A DNA stretch of 64,000 nt from Toxorhynchites rutilus septentrionalis (taxonomy: Eukaryota > Arthropoda > Insecta > Diptera > Culicidae): positions 102,192,515-102,256,514 of the forward strand of contig NC_073746.1 in the NCBI RefSeq assembly GCF_029784135.1, read 5' to 3'. Both the position numbers and the translations under genes were made by a program. This document shows positions 22,701-34,700 of this stretch, piece after piece. Position 1 is the first letter of the stretch; each line of letters opens with the position of its first letter. The notes below the pieces were generated by a model. The model was not told the origin of the DNA and did no database searches. It was given only the letters and a program-made list of their open reading frames with translations.

Positions 22701-25700
22701 ATCGCAGCAAATGATTATCAACATCCTACCTTATCATCAAACGGTATGCGAATAATTTCAGTGAACTGACGGCATTGGAATATATGCTTTGTGAGGACCA
22801 CACAATTATTATCAGAGCGAATAAACGTCCGACTGGAAGTCATGAACATCAATTCAATGTGCCCAAGATAAATTTATCCTTTGAAGGTCATTAACCTTTC
22901 TAAAGATGATCAGATGGAATATATTCCAATGTCGTCTGGAATAACCTGTCCAACACCTTATGATCGTAATATTGTTTTTGCTATTATTCCGATGTTTCAT
23001 AACACGGCACTCTATTGATTATTCGCCGAAAATGAATAAAAGATATCCTTGAAGTTAGCCTACGGTTTTAGTAGCAGTGTAATTTGGTGAGCCAGTCTCA
23101 GGATAAGAAAACATTTAAAAATAAAGCTTTTTTTTGAATGAATCAATAGTAAAACAAAACGTCAAAAAATTTCTCAGCTTTGTGATAGCAGATAATCATT
23201 ATCCATTTGAGTTGTATGAGTATTCCATTCCCCCACAAACTGTGGATAGTCTATCTGCATACAAATTATGTAGAGTGCCACAATCCAAAAAAATTATGAG
23301 CAAATATTTACGCGCTTAAACAAAAAAACACATGTTGACATATTTGTGCTAATTTATGTTTTTTTATTAATTCAAGGTAATCAAGGTCTTTTCTAGACAC
23401 CAGTTTACTCGGCCCCGAAAAAAGTGGTCTGTATTTGGGCAGGCGGAAAAATATATCTCGCAAGACCACGTGTTCGATGTCGTAAAAGCCTTGGCCAATA
23501 ACGCATTTACATTAACTCATAAAATTAGTGATTTGAGAGGGATTATTGTTTGTAGTCTCTTGATTAATTTGAACACCATCTGAGAAATCCTCCGTGAAAC
23601 ATGAAACATTAAAGTCGTCCTATCTGCTGTAGCGCATTTTTTTTATTTTACCCAGTTCCATCGAAGTAAACGCGCTCGGAAAGGAAAATTGAACGCCCGG
23701 ATGAGAGAGCGAGAATCGTACGTCATAGAGACACTCATTCCCATGGAGCAAATTCTTGTTAGGAGTTGAAAGCAAAACGAGGAAGGAGAGTAACTCAATT
23801 ATTCGAACTAGTTTCAGTCTAGCAATGCTTTGGTCAACTCAGAGTTACCAAGAGAAAATCATTTGGTTATGATGGGTGAGGATTAATAGTTAGTCGCAGT
23901 TTGCACAGATTACGATCTGTGCAGTTTGCGATTAATCGTAAATCACATCATGCTCCCTTGTTTTCCATCCTTGCTTATAATCAAGCATGATTGATTCAAG
24001 TGAGGGGAACTTTTCACATTTCATTAGACAATAATTTACTGCACATAAAAAAGCCGGTGTATTGCTAAACTGAAATGCTGAAAGCTTCTGGTAGACAAAT
24101 ATGCTAGAAAACATTGCGTTTTTCTCAGTTGCTGATTTTGGAACATGGGACCACTATGCGTAGAACGGCAGTAAAAGTGTTGCAGATCACTCTCTTCTTC
24201 ATAAAACGATGTTTGTATGCATAATCTTTCGGAAAAAAAACAAAAAACTTATTGTTTGTTCCCAGTATTTCAAAAAACGACATCAAGTTCAATTGTCCAA
24301 TGTTGATATTCTAGGCATAACTGTCCCACCATGTATTTTTGAATCGTAACTTGATTGATTTGAGTGAGGGGAACTCTTCACATTTCAATAAACAATAGTT
24401 TGCTGCTTATAAAAAAACCCGGTGTATTGCCAACCTGAAATGCTTAAAGGTTTTGGTAAACAAATATGCTAGAAAACTTTGATTGCGTTTTTCTCAGTTG
24501 CTGATTTTGGAACTGTAGTGTTCACACCTTTAAATAACAGAAAATGTTACACCTATATTTAAATACCTTGATATTGTATAACGCCACAAGGGTATAAATG
24601 TCAAAGACAGAATAATAAACAGGGCTTAGATTTCTGAAAGTCATTACGTAAAGACGTGTTTCAGTCGTTTCTCCCTCTCAACGCAACAATTGGCGACGAG
24701 GAATTTGAACCTTTTGTTTGCGAAAAAAAAGTGACTTTTGTTCAAGTGCTTTTTTCCTATCTTTCGCTGATTTAGTTGAACTTAACCGAGTGTAACGAGT
24801 GAAAGGATTAGCCTGAGAAAGAAAAAATAGTGGTTGCAGTGTTTTTTTTTCCCGAAAATTGCTGCTGATAACTGGTGGTTGAAGCTTCCTTTTGTTCTCG
24901 TACAAAGCGGTTGAAAAGAAAACCAGCACAAAGGAGCAGCCATTTTGTTCGGTGATTCCTGGATCTGGCACGCGGAGCACACGTGGCCAACGGACCGTGA
25001 TTTTATCGACGGGCAAAGGCTTGCAACAATCCAACTTCTCACGGACGGAGAGCTGAAGCAGATAGGAAACCAGGGTGGTTCCAAAAACAGGTGTCAATTG
25101 GAAACGTGGAAATAATGGCCCACCGGAATCAACTTAGGCTCTTTCAGGGAAAATACCCGGAAGCACGACCGAACGTCACGATGCAACCGGACACTCATCA
25201 GAGAAATACTGGCGTTCTGGAAACAGTGGAAGAGGAGAACGGAGCTGGATGCGGCTCAGAGGAAGACATCCTGAGGGAACTCCCGCAGGTTGAACTGGCT
25301 AAGGTCAGGAATAATAGAAAGAGAAAAGCTTCCCCGGCGGAATTGCCGGGAATCTACCTACGGCGTTCGAAACGAACTAGACGTCGCATTGAAGACAAAA
25401 ATTATGTGTATGAAAAATATCCACCACGAATATGCCGAGGAGAAGTTCACGGCGTTCGAAGCGAACAAGATGTCGTATCGAATATGGAGATTTAGTGAAT
25501 TGTGAAAGTAGTTTCAATCAATCATTTTATTGGAATTCGATGTAAAAATATTTTGAATTGTATAATTTTGTTAGGCTAAATTATAATTTTAATGAATGAA
25601 TTTTGAATTATATAACTTCGTTAGGTTACATTAAATGTAACTTTTCAAAGGGGGACGGTTGTAGTGTTCACACCTTTAAATAACAGAAAATGTTACACCT

Positions 25701-28700
25701 ATATTTAAATACCTTGATATTGTATAACGCCACAAGGGTATAAATGTCAAAGACAGAATAATAAACAGGGCTTAGATTTCTGAAAGTCATTACGTAAAGA
25801 CGTGTTTCAGTCGTTTCTCCCTCTCAACGCAACAGGAACATGGGACAATTATGCGTAGAACGGCAGTGTAGGAGCCTTGAACCACTGCGACCATTAGTTT
25901 GATCTATTTAAATGCATTATCAACATTGATATCGATTCAAAGTTCTTCCCATGGACTACAGCGTATCCAATTCTTCCAATTTAGCCCAATTCATGCTATT
26001 TGACTACCCAACTTTTATCAAAATGCGACACTCTTATATTTATTGTGACCAAAACCACAAAAATTATTGGACCTATTCCGAACACTTATGAATGATATTT
26101 GGGACGAGAGGGTTTGAAGGATGTTCAGTAATATATAATTTGATATATAATATATATAACATATAATATATGATGTGATGTGATATATGCGATTTGTTGT
26201 TAGTTGTGATATATCTAACTCCAACCCTAACCGGGTGTTTATCTTCTTTTTGTCTTCTTGAATGGCATTAACTTCTCAGAGGAACTTTATTGGTATTAAA
26301 TTGCGTCAATTATCAAGTACTTAGTTAAGATTTCTTATACTCAATAATAAGCCTTGAATGTTTTCTGAGTGGCAAGCAAGCAGAAAATAGGTTTTCTTCA
26401 TGTTCATTCAGTTTTAATAGTCATCCTATTCAGCCTCCTCAAAACAGAGTAATTTTTGATACTCCAACACAAATAACGTAACTTTTCCTGTTATTAATTG
26501 AAGATAAGCAACCGAATATAATTCTTGAAAGTATAAAGAACTATAAAATAACATAAAAACGTATTAATCGATTGTGGTTTCATTGGTGTAAGAATCAGAA
26601 CATACCATGCCTACATGCTCGAAACAAATATATTTTTTTACATTTTACACAGTTGTAGCGGGTTTTTGAAGAAAAACATGTATAGCGATTTTCCAGATAG
26701 TTACCAGATGAAAAAAGTTCTGGAATTTCATGTTTTTATATTCCTAATATTCTTTGTCTCTGGGTTCTTGGCAACCAAGAATTAATGCCTGTTTTTTATG
26801 GGGTAAAAAAGATGATAAAAGGATTTCTAGGAACTTCCTCCGACTTGTTTTCTTGTCGATATTGTTCAGCCCATTCTGTATATATAAAAATGGAGTGATG
26901 TCTGTCTGTCTGTCTGTTTCTTATAGACTCGGAAACTACTGAACCGATCGACATGAAAATTGGTATGTAGGGGTTTTTGGGGCCGGGGAAGGTTTTCGTG
27001 ATATTTTGAGACCCCTCCCCCCTCTCTAAGGGGGGGCTGCCATACAAATGAAACACAAATTTCTGCATTACTCGGAAATTAACCAAGCAAACGAAACCAA
27101 AGTTGGCATGTGAAGGTTTTAGGGTGCAATAAATGTTTCTATGATGGTTAGACAGTCCTTCCCCCACTCAAAGGGGGGCTGCCATACAAATGAAACACAA
27201 ATTTCTGCATTACTCGAGAATTAATCAAGCAAATGAAACCAAATTTGGCATGTGGAGGTTTTGGGATGCAATAAATGTTTCTATGGTGATAAGATACTCC
27301 TTCCCCCTCTCTTAGAGGGGGCTGCCATACAAATGAAACACAATTTTTTGCATTACTCGGAAATTAATTAATCAAACGAAACCAAAGTTGGTATGTGAAA
27401 GTTTTAGGGTGCAATAAATGTTTCTATGATGGTTAGACAGTCCTTCCCCCACTCAAAGGGGGGGCTGCCATACAAATGAAACACAAATTTCTGCATTACT
27501 CGAGAATTAATCAAGCAAATGAAACCAAATTTGGCATGTGGAGGTTTTAGGATGCAATAAATGTTTCTATGGTGTTAAGATACTCCTTCCCCCTCTCTTA
27601 GAGATAAAAATGGAGTGATGTCTGTCTGTCTGTCTGTTTCTTATAGACTCGGAAACTACTGAACCGATCGACATGAAAATTGGTATGTAGGGGTTTTTGG
27701 GGCCGGGGAAGGTTTTCGTGATATTTTGAGACCCCTCCCCCCTCTCTAAGGTGGGGCTGCCGTACAAATGAAACACAAATTTTTGCATTACCCGAGAATT
27801 AATCAAGCAAATTAAACCAAATTAGGCATATGGAAACTTAGGGTGCAATGAATGTTTCTATGGTGGTTAGATACCCCTCCCCCCTCTCTTAGGGGTGGCT
27901 GCCATACAAATAAAACACAAATTTCTGCATTACTCGAGAATTAATCAAGTAAATGGGCGGGACGAAGTTTGCCGGGTTAGCTAGTATACTATAAAAAAAT
28001 ATCCCCGAAACTGTAACTGTAAAAAATAACCGTACGCCACCGATTAATTTATAGTTGACAGTTTACAATTATTCCACAAGTGCAATTCTGTCACAAGTGT
28101 GTATATGTGTGACTATTATATTCAGAGAATAACTTACGAAAGTGACACACGTCCCCTTCGTACCAACACATCCGATACGCCAAACGAAGCCGAACGAAGA
28201 TAACGAAGCTAGAGAAAATCGCAAAGTCATAGTGGTGGTATGTTCTGAGAAATGAACGAATTATTGATTTCTCGGTCTCACAGACTTATGCGCGAGTACA
28301 GGAGGGTTAAACACTTTTCTGAATCTTCAAGTGTGACAGGGCAAACGTAGTCAGCTAGGTGTGAAGCGATCACTGCTACAAATGCGCTGCCTTGCGTGAA
28401 AATTATATTTGAGGTTCAAAGTTTTCTGATGAACGAAGTCGATGGAAACAATAGAAACGCATACACCATTGTCGATTGAACAGGGAGCTCAGTTGTTCAC
28501 GCGTCGCCTCTGCGTTTTGACGTGGTACTACCTCTTTCATTCCTGTACCGGGGTGTAAGTTCAAAGTTTTGAAAACGAGAGCGTTACACTTGGAGTGCAA
28601 GGTTTTGAACGTTAATACATATTTGCCGACTGAATATGATAATCAATTAATTTGAAATATAAAATTTGTAAGAGTTATATGCTTGTTAATTATTGAAACA

Positions 28701-31700
28701 TGTTCCAATAACTTAAAAATTGCTTCGAAAACAGGATATTGAAATCACCAAAAAACTTAACATAGTGCCCTATTCCAGAAAACGAGACGAGCAATTCGCA
28801 ATTTTTTCTCATTTTTCCAAAAATTACTTTTTTTTTTAAACTCATAACTTTTGAACTACTGTACCGATTCAGATGATCGACATATCAATTTAGAGCTAAT
28901 CTCTTTTCGAAAAATGTTATATTTTCAGAAATGTTAGATTTTGGTCCTGTAATAATTGATTGTTTTTTTCATGGTTTACATTGTCTCGGAACCAAGGGCG
29001 CCATATTTTTGTATACTTTTTCTTGAAAGCTAAGATTTTTTTAAATGACATATCTAAAATTCAGAGATGTGTTGTTTTGTGTTATTGAGTTAGATTTTTC
29101 AAAATTCACCGATGGTCCAAAAAATCATGTTTCCCTTGTTTTGCCAAAAATAACTTTTTTTTTTGAATTCAGGACTTTTAAACTACCGGGCCGATTCAGA
29201 TAATCGATACACCAATTTAAGCCACATGAAATACCACATATGCATACAAATTGGATTCTAGGTGCATAGGAATATTGAACGATAACTGAAAGCATGTTAA
29301 CTTTGCAGAATCACTCGAAAACGAAAAGATACACCCCTCTGATATTCGGATACGTTATGTAAAAAAACCTCAGCTTTCAAGAAAAAATTATAGGAGGTTG
29401 TGTCCAAGATACGACCGCATTGTTGACGTAGAACTACGCTGTTATTTTATATAAGTCGCTTATTTATACCTTCGGATTTTATTTATAATGCTGTGAAATT
29501 TTAGAAACAACTGCTTAGTAGAATAATCTCTGAAATAGTTTTTTCATTGTAGAATCAGTTGACGATAATTTATTGATGATTCATTCTTGCCCTCGCAAAA
29601 CAATACACTAGCTGATCGTATGTCGCAATTTATTTCATGTCAATGCATTGAAAATTTACCTCCAACGTTATTCCGGTGGCCTTTTTCGCAATTGACATAG
29701 ACTCGGCTACAGTCGATTATATACATGTTGCACCAGCACCATTATTCCACATCTCATAACTACATCAATATATCTTTGGCACCGCATGGAAACAACAACA
29801 ATAACAACACTTGAAAGTATCAAATATCCTGATACATGTTATTTAGTATTGCCTCAAAGGAATCACATCTCTAGGCATCGTTCGTACAACGTAAACCAAG
29901 CGCCAAACAAGCGTTCGCCATAGCATGCATACAGAGCCATATATTGGTGGCTTGAAACTACTAGGAATATAAACACTTCTCATCATTTTGCGCTATTCTC
30001 AAAAGAAACTCTTCTGTTAATATTACTGGCCTCGAAAAAAGTTGCATTACTTTCTCATCCTCGAGAGAAGCGCAGTTGTCACCCTTAGTGGAGGAAGTTT
30101 TGCTACTGGCAAGCGAAACCTAATCACATATAAAATTCCAGAACGACATTTACTTTCTTGGTGACTAAACAAGCGAAATAAACTCTGTTTGTTGATAACA
30201 ACCTCGAAAACAGTAGCAATGCTTCATTATGATCAATATTAACGCAAATGCAATCCTAGTTGAAGGCAGTTTTGCGATTGGTACACGAACCCAAATAACT
30301 TATAACATTCCAGTAAGACATTCGAGATGCTTGATATTCCCCAAATAATTTTTTGACGCATAACCTTAACGCCTGCTTCGCCATAACGTCAATTTAATGC
30401 ATTGATGCATTCTCAAAGGCACCAACGAAGCCCTTATGATGACGGAAAACAAACAATGTTAACTGCTTGGAAAAAGACTGAATTATGAATTATGCCACAC
30501 AGCTTGTATTCTGCTGTAACACCTATCGATGCGAATTCGCTGATGAGTGTGTCAAGAGCGACCGCCTTAACTACCAGCGGGGGGAGCTTGATTTTGGTTG
30601 CTGCCGGGGTAACGACGTTTACATTTTCGACCGACGCGCCTACTTCGCAGTTGTTCGATGCGGTGCCACATTTAAGAAGGCTCGGTTCAGTGCGAGCGCT
30701 TTTCACTGCACCAACATCGCGTGCATCATTAGATGACGCTTGCCTCGAAATTTATTGCCCCTGGCAATGCGTTCGTTTTTTTGCAGGGCTAGAGCTTGCC
30801 TTCCTCTTCTTCTTGCTCATCACACATTACGCGAAGCGTCCAATTTATGACGCGGAAAGAAAAATACACGATACGAATAATGCGAAAAAAACGAACAGAA
30901 AAACCAAACGACGATATCCAAGTTGGATTACCACTGGTGGGGTCAAATCTTAGATCGAAGCGCAGCGAAAGCAAAGTGAACTGGATTGCTCAACAGTCCG
31001 ATACCGAATGAAAGTTTGCCTCAGCGAGATCAACTGTTTATACTCTAGGCAAGTATTCCCCTTCATTCTTCTACTTTTCCTTTGTTCACGCAGACTTTAA
31101 ATCCTACGATTTCCCCTCCGTTGGTCGTCGATAAGTTGCTCGTTATTGACAGCTCTGTTCGGGAAAGCACACAAATGGACAGAACAAATGTATGGGAAAA
31201 TGAAACGATTAAAGTTTTCATGAATTTTAACCATTTACAAACCAGGGGGGCAAACCATTCTAATGTATAGTATATTAAACAAATCTTACGGAATTTCCGA
31301 TTCATTTAGTATGTAAATCGCCAGAATCCGTTCGCGTCAAAAATTATATTTACACATCAAACTTTGATGAATTATTAAATAATAACTATTTGAACTACCG
31401 TTAAGTATTATCCATTGAAAGTGGTGGAAATATGTCTCCTTTTGAACGACTCACCGCTTTCAGCAATATTCGCAATTTTTGCCAAGATATTAGTAATAGT
31501 AACTTTCTCCATTTTTGACCCAATTTCACCCTTTCGATGGTACTTCAATGTGTGATTACTTCTGATTGCCTGTCGAATAATGCCTCATCGATCCACACGA
31601 GGCATATTTTACATTACATTCGATGGACGGTCAATAAAGGCTATGCACGCTATTGAGTGGACGAAATTTCAAGGCAGGTTCAAAAACAATCTTTCTAAAG

Positions 31701-34700
31701 GTGTCATAGGACCTGATTCCTTCGAGGATGATGCCGGCGAGATAGTACTGCGAAAATCAGCTATGATCGATGGTTATTTTCCCCACAAACTTGAAGAATA
31801 TATGTGTACATCGATTTAATGCAGTCCCAATTAGGTGGCCGCTTCATTCCTCTAACGGAAATGAGACTCGGCACTAATATTCATGCGGTCTAGCACACAT
31901 AGAATTTTTTTTATTATTATTTCGTTTATTTTTACAGGCTCAGTTACATAAGTTTAAAGGAGCCGAATTCCCAACTAAACATATTAACTATATCTATATA
32001 TCTATGAAAAATTTTCCTTAATTTTATTCTTAATAAGGTAGAAAACCGATTACTCGCGGTAGACTCAAGTTTAGAAGGGTGACATATACAGGGTTTTCCA
32101 TTTCGGGCTTCCGAAAGTATACAGCCCTGCGCTGACAACCGTTTGACATAGCTGTCAACCAAAGCGTCATATCGTTAGTTGAATGTCTGCCATTTTACAA
32201 TATGGATCGTTTTAGCATCGCACAACGTGTTAATTTTGTTAAATTATACTATTAAAATGATGAAAAACCGGCAAATGTTTTTCGAGCATTACGGACGGAT
32301 TATGGTCGTCATGGACGGCCTACAGAGCACACAATCGCTAATGTAGTGCGTAAATTCGAACATACTGGATCCGTAGCGGATATTGTGAAACCTGTGCATG
32401 ATCGTGATGTGCGTTCGGCCGACTGGCTGCGGTTGCTGCCAGTGTGGAGGATGACCCGAATGTTTCGATTCCACGGCGTGCTCAGCAATTGGGCTTGTCA
32501 AACACATCATTGTGGCGAATTTTGCATTTGGACTTGCACCTACATCCATATAAAGTCCAACTGGTACAAAAACTAGAGCGTGGTGACCATGGAATGCGTC
32601 GGGCATACGTCGATTGGGTGAACGAACAACAGCAGCAAAATGCTGAATTTTCGCATCAAATTTTCTTCAGCGATGAGGCACATTTCGAGCTCGGTGGCTA
32701 TGTGAACACCCAAAATTTCCGTATATGGGGCTCAGAAAATTCACACGTGATTGTTGAGAGGCCATTGCATCCGCCAAAAGTCACTGTTTGGTGCGCATTA
32801 TGGTCTGGTGGAGTCATCGGGCCGTATTTCTTTGAAAATGTGGACGAAATTTGAGGGACGCATAATTTCGCGTTTTGGTGATGCCAATTGGCCGTCCAGA
32901 TCATGCGATTTGAACCCGCTAGACTTTTTTCTGTGGGGTTATGCGAAAGACCGTGTCTATGCCAACTCTCCGCAAACTCTTGAACATTTGAAAGACAACA
33001 TTCGTGAAGTTATGACCGAGATACCGCCCCATATGTGCCGAAAAGTCATCGAAAATTACCTGTTCGGGATCAAGGTGTGCGAGGAAGCCCTAGGTGGACA
33101 TTTGAATGATGTTGTATTTCACACATAATGGCATAAACCAAACTTAAATTTGAAATAAAAGTTTCATCGAAATTCGAATTCTAAGTGTGTTTTATTTCAA
33201 TTTACTTTCGGAATTTAAAGTTGGAAAACCCTGTATATATCAGGAATAGGATGGGATATAAGGATATATTGACAATGTTCGCACGGATTGTGGACATCAT
33301 CATCATGTTATTCTCGGCATATAATTCCATTGCCTTCTTTTCATAATGCTATGTTCAGCCGAAACCGAACGAGTTTGTCCTGGTTGATGTTCCCGGTGGC
33401 AATGAAAATATAGCGTTGTTGCCAATCCAGGTATTTCTTGAGGAATCTTAGATAGTTTCATGGAGATCATGTCGCCACGTAAAACGCCTGTCTCGGAAAC
33501 TTTTCGAAGTTCGATTTGTCGCGTGCGTGCGAGGAGGGAGATGGGATTTTGGCGTTGCGAACAAATTTTTCAAGCGTTGCTTTTCTTGCTAGGACGCCAC
33601 TGTGAGAACTGGAGAAAAAATGTCAAAACCAAAATAAAGGAATCACGTCTGACAAAATGAGGGTTGTTTTGTGTTTTAAAAATCTTGATATTCGGGAACA
33701 AAAAAAAATCAGGTTCCAAATCAGAACTGTACGGAGGATGACCCACCGAACCGATGTTTTCATCGGTCAATTAGGCGGTTGTTTGAACCGATGTGTGCGA
33801 GCTCGCATTGTCATGGTGAAGAATGATTCGTCGCTTTGAGTTGTTCTTATTTGGTTGAAGACTTCTTACAAATAAAAGATTGTGTTCCACTCAGAATTGA
33901 CCATTCTACGTGTCTCTTAAGGTACTTTTGCCACGTGACCAATATTTCCGAAAAACAGAAACAATCATTTGTTTGGAATTGCTTCGAGCGTGAACAACTT
34001 TTGTTGGTTTGGGTGCACTTTGAAAGATCCACACAGTGTCCGAAAGAAACCTTCGGAAGAGAAAACGTTTCGACTCGAAACTTTCGAGTAAAAATATCTT
34101 CTAAACTGTCAAACTTTTTTAAGTGAGCTTTCCCTGGCAACACGAGTGTTGCCAACTCGCAAAACTTACGGAGCAGTTCTCTTAGGATTATCTAATCCTA
34201 TCGACATTATCAAATTAGATTGTGGTGAATATTTTAGCGATGTCATTTTTATTTTTATGTAATTGACCAATTGTCCAAATAAAACTAAAAAAATACACAC
34301 ACACACACACACACAAATCATTCCTATCCACTCCCCAAATATGGTTTGTTATTCCTCTCCATTCTTTGATTTTTTTTTTGATGACGATTAACAATTTGGG
34401 TACCTCAATTGGAACATTTTTGCTTACATGATTCATTTACTTTCAGACATACCACCTGCCATCGAGCCTCGGAAAGAGCATCTGATGAAGGCTCCTCCGG
34501 TGCCTCCGCCACGACCAAAGAAAACCCTCGAGACGAACATCAATTTAGTGCCGGAGAAACCGCCGCCTCTTTCGCCTGCAGTCGTCGCTACAAGTGCTAC
34601 CGCAGCCGATTTAGGCTTCATCAGTCCACACCAGGCATCCACAACCGCTTTGGAGCATGGCGAAGAAAACAACAAATCCAAGCTGGCAAATTTGGTTGAT

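Larger units (their letters stand above)
21212..24173. mobile_element. TA-flanked MITE (family M), copy 1, split by a hAT element
   Basis: The ends are inverted: CTGCCGTTCTACGCATAG at 21214 and CTATGCGTAGAACGGCAG ending at 24171, each next to TA (21212-21213, 24172-24173). This is the pattern of Tc1/mariner-type MITEs. The interior repeats a unit of about 175 bp (AAACGATGTTT...AACAACATCAAG) at 21244 and 21604. The insert 21785-23973 interrupts it. Other copies lie at 24174-25867 and 47905-55515. Confidence 0.75.
24514..25834 (+). mobile_element. young, internally deleted LTR retrotransposon
   Basis: Two direct LTRs of 175 bp each (24514-24688 and 25660-25834) look identical by eye and have TG...CA ends. 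A 5-bp target duplication GGAAC lies at 24509-24513 and 25835-25839. A likely primer-binding site (ATTGGCGACGAGGAA) starts at 24689, right after the left LTR. A purine tract (AAAGGGGGACGG) precedes the right LTR. The interior is only 971 bp and has no protease, RT or integrase. A 25091-25495 frame ends in a basic YLRRSKRTRRR stretch of the sort seen at integrase C-termini. This is a non-autonomous copy that needs enzymes from a relative. Ty3-type is likely from the primer site (inference). Confidence 0.9.
24174..25867. mobile_element. MITE M, copy 2 (left end lost), split by an LTR element
   Basis: Starts abruptly with AAAGTGTTGCAGATC right after copy 1 and ends ATGCGTAGAACGGCAGT at 25867. 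The LTR element 24514-25834 sits inside. Across it the MITE sequence TTTTGGAAC / ATGGGACAATTATG rejoins cleanly. Confidence 0.7.

Noticed and set aside
24678..25097. 139-codon minus-strand frame inside the LTR element
   Set aside because: It runs against the element's primer site and spans its leader. Composition is low complexity.
27028..27960. Regularly spaced repeats that could suggest a CRISPR-like array
   Set aside because: The units are long and contiguous with no unique spacers, and this is animal DNA. It is a Helitron with tandem repeats.
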